Below, one piece after another: positions 9,141-18,148 of a stretch of 57,133 nucleotides of DNA. Made by a program: the position numbers and the translations under genes. The DNA is from Lachnospiraceae bacterium (lineage in GTDB: Bacteria; Bacillota; Clostridia; Lachnospirales; Lachnospiraceae): contig JAFZPG010000038.1 of NCBI GenBank assembly GCA_017550425.1, forward strand, positions 1-57,133, written 5' to 3'. The notes beneath the pieces were generated by a model. It saw only the letters and a program-made list of their open reading frames with translations. It searched no databases and had not been told where the DNA came from. The number at the start of each line of letters is the position of its first letter. Position 1 is the stretch's first letter.

Positions 9141-9809
9141 ATGAAGAAAGATATAGCGAAATACGGGGAGACCGTGATCCTGGTCGCGGGCGGTACAGTG
9201 GACGCAGCCCTGGTGCGTCGGGTTTTCGATGAGGCGACACCGCCGGTGCTCCTCATCGGCGTGGACCGCGGCACCATCACGATTCTGGAGGCCGGCCTGG
9301 AGCCGAGCCGCGCGATCGGCGATTTTGATTCGGTCAATGCGGCGCAATGGGAGCGCGTTCACGCGCTGCCGCATGTGGAAAAACTGATCCCGGAGAAGGA
9401 TGACACCGACACGGAGCATGCGCTGCGCTATGCGATCAGCCTGGGACCGAAGAAGATCCTGATGCTGGGCTGCACCGGGACGCGCCTGGACCAGACCATC
9501 AGCAGCATCGGCCTGCTAAAGCAGGCGACGGACGCCGGGATCGAGGCGTATATTTTGGATGCGAATAATCGCGTGCGTGTGGTGCGCGACGCCTGCACGC
9601 TACGCAAGAAGGATGCGTTCGGCACCTACGTTTCCGTGCTGCCCTACGGTGACCGCCTGGAGCACCTGTATATGAAGGGCTTCAAATACCCGGCCGAGGA
9701 TGTGAGCACAGATTTCAGCGTCAGCCTTACGGTCAGCAATGAATTGACCGCGAAGGAAGGCGAGATCCGATGCGACGGCTACTGCATCGTGATCGAAAGC
9801 AAGGATTGA
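9141..9809 (+). CDS. thiN: Thiamine pyrophosphokinase
   Basis: A 222-residue protein of the bacterial thiamine pyrophosphokinase family, which transfers pyrophosphate from ATP to thiamine to make thiamine diphosphate. Motifs seen are GDFDS (60-64), EKDDTDTEHA (85-94) and GCTGTRLDQT (110-119). Length is normal. AAGGAG precedes the ATG, and the gene sits 9 bases behind the PHP phosphatase, probably in one transcript. The product could supply cofactor to the phosphoketolase encoded nearby, though no direct link is visible. Confidence 0.92.
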   Translation: MKKDIAKYGETVILVAGGTVDAALVRRVFDEATPPVLLIGVDRGTITILEAGLEPSRAIGDFDSVNAAQWERVHALPHVEKLIPEKDDTDTEHALRYAISLGPKKILMLGCTGTRLDQTISSIGLLKQATDAGIEAYILDANNRVRVVRDACTLRKKDAFGTYVSVLPYGDRLEHLYMKGFKYPAEDVSTDFSVSLTVSNELTAKEGEIRCDGYCIVIESKD

Positions 9810-9810
9810 G

Positions 9811-9920
9811 GTGACAATGGGGACGGTTCTTTTTGTCACATTTTCCGTGCACGAAACCCTGGAAAAATGGGGCTTATAGAGGGCCGATTTGGTGACAAGT
9901 GGAACCGTCCCCACTGTCAC
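9811..9920. repeat. REPIN-like inverted pair of REP palindromes
   Basis: Two copies of a roughly 30-base palindromic element stand head to head. 9811-9840 has GTGACA, GGGGACGGTTCT and TGTCAC; 9892-9920 has the complement, GTGACA, GGAACCGTCCCC and TGTCAC. Each can fold by its GTGACA/TGTCAC ends, and the pair can fold together across 51 bases. Such GGGGACGGTTC elements are REP-like sequences of the kind moved in trans by IS200-like RAYT transposases; no RAYT gene is in the window. Single copies occur at 46791 and 48625. The pair splits thiN from the next gene. Confidence 0.75.
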
Positions 9921-9941
9921 GCAAAAAAAGGAGAGAAAAAA

Positions 9942-10769
9942 ATGCAGTTTGGAATGCCGACGCTGGTCGAAAACAAGACCCTGCAGGACAATGTCGACCT
10001 TTGTAAAAGTCTCGACCTGCAGTTTATTGAGCTGAACATGAATTTCCCGGAGTACCAGGTGGACCGCCTGGAGCAGATCGATCTGCTGATCGAAGCGGCG
10101 GAGAGAGCGGGGATCTATTATACGATCCATTTGGATGAAAACTTAAATATCGCGGACTTTAATTCTCTGGTCACGGATGCGTATCTGAAGACGGTGCGGC
10201 GGTCGATCGAAGTCGCTAAGAAATTGTTGCCGCTTCGCGACCGTTACGGGGACAGGGCGCAGCCGCTGACCCTGAATATGCACATGAACCACGGGATCTA
10301 TATTACATTGCCCGATCGAAAAGTCCAAATGTATGACAGGGATTTCGACACGTATATCGCCTCGTTTGCCAAATATCGTTCTTTGTGCGAGGAGTGGATC
10401 GCGGGCGATGACATTCGGATCGCCGTGGAGAACACGGACGGGTTCCGTGAATATGAGAAGAGAGCCATCGATCTGCTGCTTCAGAGTCCGGCCTTCGGCC
10501 TGACCTGGGATATCGGGCATTCCAAGGGCACAGGGGAGAAAGACGTTCCGTTTATCATGGAGCGAAAGGAGCGGCTGATCCATTTTCATATCCATGACGG
10601 CTCCGAACAGCCGCCGCGAAACCACTTGGCGCTGGGTGACGGCGAGATCGACCTTAAATCGAGGCTGGCCCTGGCTTCGAGTAGAAACGCCCGGTGCGTT
10701 TTGGAAACGAAGACCATCGAAGCCCTGAAAAAATCCGTGAAATGGCTGGAGAAGAACTATGAAGTTTAA
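9942..10769 (+). CDS. Sugar phosphate isomerase/epimerase-like TIM-barrel protein
   Basis: A 275-residue xylose-isomerase-like (AP endonuclease 2 superfamily) TIM barrel. The metal-site motifs appear in order: IELNMNFP near the N terminus, AVENTDG, WDIGHS, HFHIHDG and LGDGEID. The frame extends upstream into the REP element, but ATG 9942 is chosen because AAAGGAG stands right before it and family homology begins there. The 3' end overlaps the Nudix gene by 11 bases. Substrate unknown; sugar or polyol isomerisation is usual for the family. Confidence 0.85.
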   Translation: MQFGMPTLVENKTLQDNVDLCKSLDLQFIELNMNFPEYQVDRLEQIDLLIEAAERAGIYYTIHLDENLNIADFNSLVTDAYLKTVRRSIEVAKKLLPLRDRYGDRAQPLTLNMHMNHGIYITLPDRKVQMYDRDFDTYIASFAKYRSLCEEWIAGDDIRIAVENTDGFREYEKRAIDLLLQSPAFGLTWDIGHSKGTGEKDVPFIMERKERLIHFHIHDGSEQPPRNHLALGDGEIDLKSRLALASSRNARCVLETKTIEALKKSVKWLEKNYEV

Positions 10770-11319
10770 GAAGATAGAGAAGGTGCATCAGGGGCGTTTT
10801 ATCACCCGCTACGATGTGACCTACGAGACCGAGGGCGGCCACGAAAAGGTCTATGAGATGATCAGCCGTGACCCGAATATGGACTCGGAAAATGCGCTCC
10901 GGCGCGGAAAGGTCGACGCGGTGGTCATGGCGATCTTTGACGAGAGCGGGGAGCGGATCCTGTTGGACCGGGAGTATCGCCTCGCGGTCGGCGGCTGGGT
11001 GTACAACTTCCCGGCGGGGCTGATCGACGCGGACGAAACGCCCGAGCAGGCCGCGGTCCGGGAACTCCGCGAGGAGACCGGCCTCGAGCTTTACGCCATC
11101 GAAGACGTGATCGGCGAGAGTTATTCGGCGGTCGGCTTTTCGAATGAGAAGAACATCACCATCGTCGGCCGCGCCCGCGGGACATTTTCCGAGAGCACCT
11201 CGGAATACGAAGAGATCCGCCCCGGCTGGTACACCAAAGAAGAAGTCCGCGAGCTGCTCGCCACCGAAGCCTTCGCGGGCAGAACACAGGCGTTCGCATA
11301 CGTGTGGAGCAAGCAGTGA
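10759..11319 (+). CDS. Nudix hydrolase, ADP-ribose pyrophosphatase-like
   Basis: A 186-residue Nudix protein. The full box G-x5-E-x7-REL-REETGL is present (G87 to L109, E93, R101, E102, E105, E106). The preceding strands with LAVGGWVYNFPAGLID resemble ADP-sugar pyrophosphatases, which hydrolyse ADP-ribose to AMP and ribose-5-phosphate. It overlaps the epimerase gene by 11 bases, so translation is probably coupled. Confidence 0.92.
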   Translation: MKFKKIEKVHQGRFITRYDVTYETEGGHEKVYEMISRDPNMDSENALRRGKVDAVVMAIFDESGERILLDREYRLAVGGWVYNFPAGLIDADETPEQAAVRELREETGLELYAIEDVIGESYSAVGFSNEKNITIVGRARGTFSESTSEYEEIRPGWYTKEEVRELLATEAFAGRTQAFAYVWSKQ

Positions 11320-11452
11320 ACCGCTTACCTTTCGGTTTTGTACCGCTTACCCACCGACCTCTTGTTTTTTTTCATGCGTTGCTTTATTGTTGACTCAGGT
11401 TTGAAACACAGACCTCCCCGACGGGGGACTCAGGAGAACATGTTAGACTGAA

Positions 11453-11905
11453 ATGAAAGTATTTGTAAACACGACAAGCAATGAAGACGAGATGCGCGTA
11501 GAGATCCTGTGCCGGCAGATCACCGGCGAGGTCCGCGATCTCGAACGGTACATTCGAAATTACGACGGAAAACTGATCGCACATGTCGGCGAGGACATGG
11601 CCCGCGTATCCGTGCGGGACATCCTGTACATCGAAGCGGTGGACAACAACGTCTTCCTGTACACCCAGTCCGGTGTGTACGAGACGGACCGGAAGTTATA
11701 CGAACTGGAGACGCTGCTGAGCGCCCGCGATTTCTTCCGCTGTGGCAAGTCGCTGATCGTGAATATCTATCACATCCGCGCGCTGCGGCCGGAGATCACC
11801 CGGAATATCCGCGTGACCATGGACAATGACGAGATCCTGTACATCTCGCGGCGGTACGCGAAGGCGTTTAAGGAGCGGATCGCAGGAGGTGCGGAGCATG
11901 AATGA
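11453..11905 (+). CDS. LytTR DNA-binding regulator (first pair)
   Basis: A 150-residue regulator whose last about 95 residues form a LytTR domain: DILYIEAVDNNVFLY, the YELETLL segment, FFRCGKSLIVN and the C-terminal ILYISRRYAKAFK. There is no receiver domain, so it is the stand-alone type that usually pairs with a DUF3021 membrane protein, as here (8-base overlap with the next gene). CAGGAG lies rather far from the ATG, but an in-frame TAG upstream excludes a longer form. A second such pair lies at 22.3-23.1 kb. Targets unknown; autoregulation is common in such pairs. Confidence 0.9.
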   Translation: MKVFVNTTSNEDEMRVEILCRQITGEVRDLERYIRNYDGKLIAHVGEDMARVSVRDILYIEAVDNNVFLYTQSGVYETDRKLYELETLLSARDFFRCGKSLIVNIYHIRALRPEITRNIRVTMDNDEILYISRRYAKAFKERIAGGAEHE

Positions 11906-12410
11906 AGCGAGAGATAAGCAAAAGAAAGAAATGGGACGGGCCAATGTAAAGAATGCATTGTTGATGTTCCAGATGGTATTTACGATCGCGTTCACGTGGC
12001 TGATGCTCCTGGTCCTGGTGGTCGCAGCGGCCCGCGGAAAAGAGTCGCTCTCGGTGGGATTTTCCCTGAAGCTTCTGGCCTTCTGCGCCGGCGCATCCGT
12101 GATCTTCTGCGGAGCATTTTCCGAGCTGATCCTGAAAGGGCGCCCGTTCATCTTTCGCCTGACGGTATTCATGATCGCCTTCCTGCCGTTCGAAGTGGCC
12201 TGCTTCTACTGGATGGGCATTTTTACCGGTTCGGGCAATGCAGTGCTCTGGCTTTTATTCGTCGGAACGTTCGTACTATCCTATCTGATCTCGGTAGTTC
12301 TGGATCGTGTTGTGTTTGCAAAACGAGGTGAAGTTTACACACAGCAATTAAAAGCGTACCAGAATGAAAGGAGACAAGATTATGAGAACGATCAACAAGG
12401 AATATCATGA
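11898..12410 (+). CDS. DUF3021-like four-helix membrane protein
   Basis: A 170-residue protein with four hydrophobic segments between about residue 15 and 140 and a charged cytoplasmic tail. Size and place, directly after a stand-alone LytTR gene with overlapping ends (GCATGAATGA), match DUF3021. Such proteins are thought to hold or modulate their LytTR partner at the membrane. The frame is open further upstream, but AGGAGGTG ahead of ATG 11898 fixes the start. Confidence 0.78.
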   Translation: MNEARDKQKKEMGRANVKNALLMFQMVFTIAFTWLMLLVLVVAAARGKESLSVGFSLKLLAFCAGASVIFCGAFSELILKGRPFIFRLTVFMIAFLPFEVACFYWMGIFTGSGNAVLWLLFVGTFVLSYLISVVLDRVVFAKRGEVYTQQLKAYQNERRQDYENDQQGIS

Positions 12411-12942
12411 AACAGCATTAAATGAAATGATCGCGGATTGCGCGCGTACACAGAAGAAGGGTCTGCCGTTCATGGTAGCGTCGGTGATCCTCTGGCTGGG
12501 GATCGGGATCGTCCAGCTTACGAGCCTGGAGATCGGGCTTAAGAACCTCATCACGTTCTGCATTTCCCCGCTTCTCATGCCGCTGGCACTGTTGTTTGCA
12601 CACTTTATGCATGTGAAGATCGTGGACCACACAAACCCGCTGAGTAAGGCCGGCTTCCTGTTCACCCTGAACCAGCTCCTCTACCTCCTCATCGTAATGT
12701 GGGTATATTCGGAGCGCCCGGAAGGCATGGTCATGGCCTTCGCCATCGTGCATGCCGCACACATGCTTCCGTTTAGCTGGCTGTACCGCTCGATCAGCTA
12801 CCGCATCGCCGCTATCGCAGGCGCTGTGATCTCTCTGATCCTCGGCATCCTGACCCCGCCCGCGGCTGTAGCCTTCTTCATCTTAGGCATGCAGATCGCC
12901 CTCGTGATCAGCCTGAGCCACGAAGTAAAGAGCGAAGCTTAA
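12382..12942 (+). CDS. Multi-pass membrane protein (possibly DUF7010)
   Basis: A 186-residue protein with a polar, basic N terminus (about 1-27) followed by about six hydrophobic segments and a short charged tail. The start at 12382 is chosen for the GAAAGGAG box within the preceding gene; an in-frame ATG at 12364 lacks one. It overlaps the DUF3021 gene and ends the LytTR operon, so it may be the target or effector of that regulator. The layout resembles the DUF7010 family, but I am not certain. Confidence 0.65.
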   Translation: MRTINKEYHETALNEMIADCARTQKKGLPFMVASVILWLGIGIVQLTSLEIGLKNLITFCISPLLMPLALLFAHFMHVKIVDHTNPLSKAGFLFTLNQLLYLLIVMWVYSERPEGMVMAFAIVHAAHMLPFSWLYRSISYRIAAIAGAVISLILGILTPPAAVAFFILGMQIALVISLSHEVKSEA

Positions 12943-13001
12943 GGAAGTTTGAGGGACGCTATATTGCAGAAAGCGTTGCCTTTAGATATATGGTTTAATT
13001 A

Positions 13002-13050
13002 CGGGACCCGGCGCGGATGCCACGAATCCGCGCCGGGTCCCGGGTTTTCT
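13002..13050 (+). terminator. Intrinsic terminator of the LytTR operon
   Basis: A perfect 17-bp stem (13002-13018 with 13026-13042), a 7-base loop and a GGTTTTCT tail. Array 2 begins directly after it. Confidence 0.88.
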
Positions 13051-13052
13051 GG

Positions 13053-13340
13053 TTTCGGGCTTTCCAAAGCCGCGGGATGCTAACATTTCTCTTGATTTTG
13101 GCCATTCTGTTAGCAATTTCAGTATGTTTCGGGCCTTCCAAAGCCGTGGGATGCTAACATTTCTCTTGATTTTGGCCATTTTGTTAGCAATTTCAGTATG
13201 TTTCGGGCCTTCCAAAGCCGTGGGATGCTAACATTTTTCTTGATTTTGGTAGTTCTGTTAGCAATTCCAGCGTATTTCGGGTCTTCCAAAGCCGCGGGCG
13301 GCTAACTAATATGCTGTTTTCGGCCATTCTGTTAGCATTA
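13053..13340. repeat. Array 2: four 74-bp units with GCTAAC/GTTAGC arms
   Basis: The cores GCTAAC-N24-GTTAGC lie at 13079-13114, 13153-13188, 13227-13262 and 13301-13336, so the period is exactly 74. The arms extend to TGCTAACA/TGTTAGCA in the first three units. The interior of the fourth core has diverged while its length of 36 is kept. The 38-base linkers share TTTCGGGCCTTCCAAAGCCG with small changes. Apart from the terminator and the lrr-gene promoter, nothing else was found in the gap 12943-13454. Confidence 0.9.
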
Positions 13341-13413
13341 CGGATAAGTTAGGAATATTTGCTTTGAAATCTTATTATCGGCCCCATGATTTCTAGCATT
13401 TTAAAGCGCGGAA

Positions 13414-13422
13414 TGCTATAAT
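13414..13422 (+). promoter_or_regulatory. Extended -10 promoter of the LRR lipoprotein
   Basis: TGCTATAAT, an extended -10, stands about 33 bases ahead of the start. The -35 region (TAGCAT at 13394) is poor. It is about 75 bases past the last unit of array 2. Confidence 0.55.
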
Positions 13423-13454
13423 ATAGGTATCTCAGCTTCATGGAGGTACAGAAG

Positions 13455-14303
13455 ATGAAAAAGACGTGGAAAGCAATTGCATTGGCAGGATTAATGAGCT
13501 TCGGCACTGTAGGATGTGAGCCGGAGCCGACTTCAAATACAGAGGCAAAAACTGAGGGGAATACCGCGGTTGCCGCGACTGAAGCGACAAAACAGGGAGA
13601 AACGAAGAGCGAGCCCACAAAAGAATCTCCGACAACAAAAGCTTCACAAACACAGGCAACGAAAGAGACCGAAGGCGGACTCGCCGGGAATATAGAAGAT
13701 TTTGAATTCAGCAACACTGAACTGACGCGCTATAAAGGAGAGGATGAGACAGTCGTTATCCCGGATGGCGTAACCGATATAGGATCATTTGCCTTTATTC
13801 GAAAATCAAAAGTGACCTCAGTCATCATTCCGAACAGCGTGACTGCTATATCTAGCAGTGCATTTCAGGAGTGTTCTTCATTGGATAACGTAGTGATCCC
13901 AGACAGTGTGACGAAGATCAATCATGAGGCATTTACCTGGTGCACGAGTCTGAAAACCATTGTGATCCCGGATAGCGTGAAGGAGATCGGATCGGAGGCG
14001 TTCTTTGGTTGTACCGCCCTGACCTCCTTCAAGATCCCGAACAGCATAACGTGTATTGAGAAGGGGTTGTTTTACGGCTGCAGTGCATTGAACGAGATTG
14101 AGATACCTGCCAATGTGACGAAGATTGGCGAGGAGGCATTCTCTGGTTGCATTGCACTTACCGGTTTGGAACTTCCTGCCGGTGTGGCGGAGATCGGTAA
14201 GGATGCGTTTGCCGGGTGCTCGAACCTGACCGTGATCGTGACGGCAGGCTCCTACGCCGAGCAGTACTGCAAGGACAATGGAGTGAAATATACTACGAAG
14301 TAG
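13455..14303 (+). CDS. BspA-type leucine-rich-repeat lipoprotein
   Basis: A 282-residue secreted lipoprotein. The signal peptide ends in a lipobox at C21 (GTVGC). A Thr/Glu/Lys/Ala-rich spacer (about 22-80) leads to about seven BspA-like (LRR_5) repeats of 22-23 residues with the IPDSVTKI..EAF..C..L pattern. The protein ends in the typical cap AEQYCKDNGVKY. Such proteins sit on the outer face of the membrane and bind host or partner surfaces. TGGAGGT precedes ATG 13455. It is 16 bases ahead of the large protease lipoprotein, so the two are probably co-expressed. Confidence 0.88.
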   Translation: MKKTWKAIALAGLMSFGTVGCEPEPTSNTEAKTEGNTAVAATEATKQGETKSEPTKESPTTKASQTQATKETEGGLAGNIEDFEFSNTELTRYKGEDETVVIPDGVTDIGSFAFIRKSKVTSVIIPNSVTAISSSAFQECSSLDNVVIPDSVTKINHEAFTWCTSLKTIVIPDSVKEIGSEAFFGCTALTSFKIPNSITCIEKGLFYGCSALNEIEIPANVTKIGEEAFSGCIALTGLELPAGVAEIGKDAFAGCSNLTVIVTAGSYAEQYCKDNGVKYTTK

Positions 14304-14319
14304 TAGGGAGATTAAAATC

Positions 14320-17300
14320 ATGAGAAGAAGAGGATTTGCAATTTTGCTTGTTGCTACATTGGTGGCGGGCAGCCTGTGCGGATGTAAAAAGGGCGGAGAG
14401 GAAGAGACGAGCGCGACGACAACGGCGGACGGAAATGAGCCGTCTCAAACGACCGTGGTTGACATGAACGATCCGGCTCCCGGGGATTACGGAAAACTCT
14501 ATTATGCGCCGGTCGAAGCAGAACATATAGCAGAAGATGATCTCGTAATGTATGTGGATAACGAGATCCTGATCGTCGTTAAAGATGGGGTAACGGAAGA
14601 GCAGGTCCGCGAGTTGGCGGAAAAATATAACAGCGAGATCGTCGGAGCGATCGAGATCACCGGAGATTACCAACTTCGGTTGGCTGAAACGGTAACGAAA
14701 GAAGAACTGGATAACACTCTGTTAAAAATCAAGGGTGAAGACATCGTAACAGGTGCTTCGTATAATTACGTTGCTCCGATTTCCGGTAATGCAGATACGG
14801 AAGAACGTGACGGGTTTTCTTATGGCAAAGAATGGAAAAGTGACTTACAGATAGCCGAAGGATTAGGAAAGAGTTGGGGCTTCGAAGCCATCAATACGCT
14901 CGGTGCGTGGGATGAATTAAATGCACACAAGGATCAGGTGAAACCTGTAAAGGTTGGCTTGATCGATGGCGGATTTGATACTGCCCACGATGATTTAGCC
15001 TTTGCAGAAGTTTTTTATGATCGAGGAGCCAATAATAGAACGACCGATTTGGAGTCTGATGTTGTAAGTCATGGCACTCATGTAGCAGGTATTATGGCTG
15101 CAAGATGTGACAATCCAGCAGGTATTTGTGGTGTGTATCCATATGGCGCCTATAACTTATATGGGGTTTCCAACGGCTTCGCGACTCCTGAAGAGCAATT
15201 GAATTCAGTGATGTACCTGAAAATAGCATATGCGGAGTTGATCGTCAGGAATGTTAAGGTGATCAATGTCAGTTGGGGGTTTAATTGGTATAAGTTTTCT
15301 GAATTTAAGGGTGCCTATAATCCCCTGACAGACAGCAAAGACTATGGAAAAGTGAAAGAAATGATGGAGACCCCTTCGAACATTCTGAAGAAGTCCGAAG
15401 AGGGAAAGGCATTGGGAGACTTCCTTGAAAGAATGCTGAAGAAAAACAAATATGATTTTGTGATCGTCAGTGCGGCAGGAAACGATTCAAATCTTACAGT
15501 AGGTCATATTGATTGTCGGTTGTCGTCTTGGAATACACTCATTCGAAGGGAAGACTTCCCAGATGTTTATGATCGTATCATTGTAGTTGGATCTGTTGAT
15601 AATACTCTGAACATAGCGCATGATTCGAACGGAGGAGATAGAGTAGATGTTTATGCGCCTGGAGGCGGCTCCTCATTTTTGGACGGTCTGGGCGATTTCT
15701 TTTGCAATATAGCTGTGACCCCAACTGTAAGGGATTTACTTCGCGCCAATCCGGATATCTACTCAACTTTGCCGGGCAACCGATACGGAACCAAGAGCGG
15801 TACCTCAATGGCAGCCCCTCACGTTGCCGGTGTTGCGGCTATGGTGTGGAGTGCGAACAACTCATTGACAGGTGCGGAAGTAAAAGAAATCATCACCAAA
15901 GAAGCGAATAAGAGTTCATTGTGCACTTCTTGTAATATGGTCGACGCGCAGAAAGCAGTTAGCGATGCTTTTAAAACAAAGGGGACAAGGAACGCTGTGA
16001 ATCCTGAAAACGGCATCGTTATGAGTTATGTGGTTGAGCGCTATCACGAGGAAAATAAAATCGGGAAAGCGAAAATAGAATTTAAAAACATTGAAACCGG
16101 AGAGGTGGCATATTTAGATCCCACCAAGAAGGTTTTGCCTGAAACGGACAGTGAAGGCCATTTTGAAGTCGCACTTCCGGAAGGAAAGTATACTTTAACT
16201 GTTAAGGCAGATGGTTATGAAGATTATGAATGGCCGGATGGAGAGGATCTTGAAAATCCGCTCGTTGTTCAGAAAGGGCAGGTCAAGTATTTGGAAAACT
16301 GGATCAAACTGAAAAGACCAGGAAAGAAGGAAGTACAATTCACGGTATTTGCTTTGGAGGCGGATACCCTTAAGCCGATCAGTGAAAAGAAGATCACGCT
16401 TACGATATCGAATTCGGAATTGACCTGCAAGAACCCTGAACAAACGACGGGTAAAGACGGTTCTGTGATCTTCGATATTCCGATGGGAGAGAAAAACAAA
16501 ACGATCACCACGAAAGTGACACTTCATATCGATGGTTATAAAGATTTCGTTCTCGATGATTATGTGTTTGAGAATGATGCGGTGGACATGTTGCTTCAGG
16601 CTGAAGCGTTGTTTGAAAAAGAAATGACTGTACCCGATGTAAACGATGACGGCTATGTCGTTTTCGGCCGTTACGAGCAGGATGGCGATACCTCGAACGG
16701 TAAGGAGCCGATCGAGTGGGTCGTTCTGGAAGAAAATGAAAACGGCAAGCTTGTGATCAGCAGATATATTCTGGATTGTGTTCCGTTTAACAACAAATAT
16801 GAGGATGTGACATGGGAGACCAGTTCGCTGAGAGAATGGCTAAACAAGGATTTCCTGAATGAGGCATTTTACGAGGCGGAGCAGACATTGATCCCGAAGG
16901 TGCACCTGAAGAACAGCGGTGTTGAGATGCCGGGAGGAAACGATACGGACGATCAGGTGTTCTGCCTGAGCCTGGAAGAGGCATCGCGCTATTACAAGTT
17001 TGAACTTGATAAATACGCGTTCTTCGGCTTCTGCAAGGACCTGATCACTCTGCCCACGGAATATGCAAAGGCGCATGGTATGCGGACTTTCAAAGCAAAG
17101 GATTGTATTGATGGACCGATTGGTGATGAGTATTGGTTTGATGGTTATGCGCCCAAGGGCTATCAGGCGTCCATAGCTGATCTGGAAGGAACATACTGGT
17201 GGCTGCGTACGATGGGCTGGGACAGGGATGCGTGTGCAGTATTCCCCAATGGATTTGCAGGACCGCACTACGAGTCCGGAGTAAGTTCGGAAGGCTATGG

Positions 17301-18102
17301 CGTCCGCCCTGTTTTGTGGATCGGTGAAGGCCCTGAACCGGAACCGGAAACCCCGACCACCGAAGAGGAGGAAACCAAACCGACGAAACCGAACCCGGGG
17401 ACGGAAGTTGAGATCAATGAGGTGAATTTCCCGGCGGAGGCCTTCCGCGATTATGTAAGAGAAGAGTTTGATCAGGATGATAACGGAGTGCTTAGTCCCG
17501 AAGAACTGAGTCAGGCAGAAGAGATATACCTGTCTAACTTGGAACTGACCGGTCTGCAGGGCATAGAATACTTTTATAATCTGCAGTCACTGCAGCTCCG
17601 CAGTGTCAAGCTCCCCGGCCTTGATATCAGTCAGAACACGGCGCTCTCAAGTTTGGTATGTGACCGTGTCGGATTGACCGAGTTGGACATCCGTCACAAC
17701 ACGGAACTGAAGGAGCTGTTTTGCTCAAATAATAAGCTGACCTCTTTGGATATCAGTCACAATACTGCTCTGGAAACGCTGCACTGTGAGTATAACAAGT
17801 TAACGGCGCTGGATGTCAGTCAAAACCCTAAGCTGGTGAACCTGATCTGTTATAATAACAGTCTGACCGATCTGGACGTAAGCCACAACCCGGCTTTAAC
17901 TTATTTGAGTTGTAATAATAATAATTTGACCGATCTGGATCTGAGTCATAACTCTGCGTTGGAGATCTTAGCCTGCGCACACAATAACGTGACTGCTCTG
18001 GATATATCGAATAATACGAAACTGGAGAGTTTGATCGCGGACCAGGGAACCGAAATTACCGGATTGACTTCCAAAGTGCGTGTTGATTACGAAAAGAAGT
18101 AA
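14320..18102 (+). CDS. Multidomain subtilisin-like (S8) protease lipoprotein
   Basis: A 1260-residue lipoprotein. It has a signal peptide with lipobox at C22 (LCGC) and a possible propeptide (about 70-150). The S8 catalytic domain shows D216 (LIDGG), H251 (SHGTHVAG), oxyanion N388 (SAAGND) and S496 (GTSMAAPHVAG). Then come a carboxypeptidase-regulatory-like beta domain (about 570-670), another beta domain (about 670-770), a DUF6273 module (about 780-1010), a Pro/Thr/Glu linker, an EF-hand-like DQDDNGVLSPEE stretch and about eight LRRs of the LDISHNTALE type. All active-site residues are present. It should be tethered outside the cell. Substrate unknown. Confidence 0.9.
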   Translation: MRRRGFAILLVATLVAGSLCGCKKGGEEETSATTTADGNEPSQTTVVDMNDPAPGDYGKLYYAPVEAEHIAEDDLVMYVDNEILIVVKDGVTEEQVRELAEKYNSEIVGAIEITGDYQLRLAETVTKEELDNTLLKIKGEDIVTGASYNYVAPISGNADTEERDGFSYGKEWKSDLQIAEGLGKSWGFEAINTLGAWDELNAHKDQVKPVKVGLIDGGFDTAHDDLAFAEVFYDRGANNRTTDLESDVVSHGTHVAGIMAARCDNPAGICGVYPYGAYNLYGVSNGFATPEEQLNSVMYLKIAYAELIVRNVKVINVSWGFNWYKFSEFKGAYNPLTDSKDYGKVKEMMETPSNILKKSEEGKALGDFLERMLKKNKYDFVIVSAAGNDSNLTVGHIDCRLSSWNTLIRREDFPDVYDRIIVVGSVDNTLNIAHDSNGGDRVDVYAPGGGSSFLDGLGDFFCNIAVTPTVRDLLRANPDIYSTLPGNRYGTKSGTSMAAPHVAGVAAMVWSANNSLTGAEVKEIITKEANKSSLCTSCNMVDAQKAVSDAFKTKGTRNAVNPENGIVMSYVVERYHEENKIGKAKIEFKNIETGEVAYLDPTKKVLPETDSEGHFEVALPEGKYTLTVKADGYEDYEWPDGEDLENPLVVQKGQVKYLENWIKLKRPGKKEVQFTVFALEADTLKPISEKKITLTISNSELTCKNPEQTTGKDGSVIFDIPMGEKNKTITTKVTLHIDGYKDFVLDDYVFENDAVDMLLQAEALFEKEMTVPDVNDDGYVVFGRYEQDGDTSNGKEPIEWVVLEENENGKLVISRYILDCVPFNNKYEDVTWETSSLREWLNKDFLNEAFYEAEQTLIPKVHLKNSGVEMPGGNDTDDQVFCLSLEEASRYYKFELDKYAFFGFCKDLITLPTEYAKAHGMRTFKAKDCIDGPIGDEYWFDGYAPKGYQASIADLEGTYWWLRTMGWDRDACAVFPNGFAGPHYESGVSSEGYGVRPVLWIGEGPEPEPETPTTEEEETKPTKPNPGTEVEINEVNFPAEAFRDYVREEFDQDDNGVLSPEELSQAEEIYLSNLELTGLQGIEYFYNLQSLQLRSVKLPGLDISQNTALSSLVCDRVGLTELDIRHNTELKELFCSNNKLTSLDISHNTALETLHCEYNKLTALDVSQNPKLVNLICYNNSLTDLDVSHNPALTYLSCNNNNLTDLDLSHNSALEILACAHNNVTALDISNNTKLESLIADQGTEITGLTSKVRVDYEKK

Positions 18103-18109
18103 AAATCCA

Positions 18110-18141
18110 AACCGGGGGCGTCGGATGACGCCCCCGGTTTT
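18110..18141 (+). terminator. Intrinsic terminator of the protease gene
   Basis: A perfect 13-bp stem (18110-18122 with 18127-18139), GGAT loop and short T tail, directly after the stop. Confidence 0.85.
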
Positions 18142-18148
18142 ATGCCGT

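Noticed and set aside
13079..13336. CIRCE-like sites, since the arms contain TGCTAA and TTAGCA
   Set aside because: Half-sites are in the reverse order and 24 or more bases apart, whereas CIRCE needs N9. The only true CIRCE is at 51966-51992.
13053..13340. Integron attC sites, because of AAC...GTT arms
   Set aside because: The arms do not fit RYYYAAC and GTTRRRY, units are too short to hold cassettes and there is no integrase gene.
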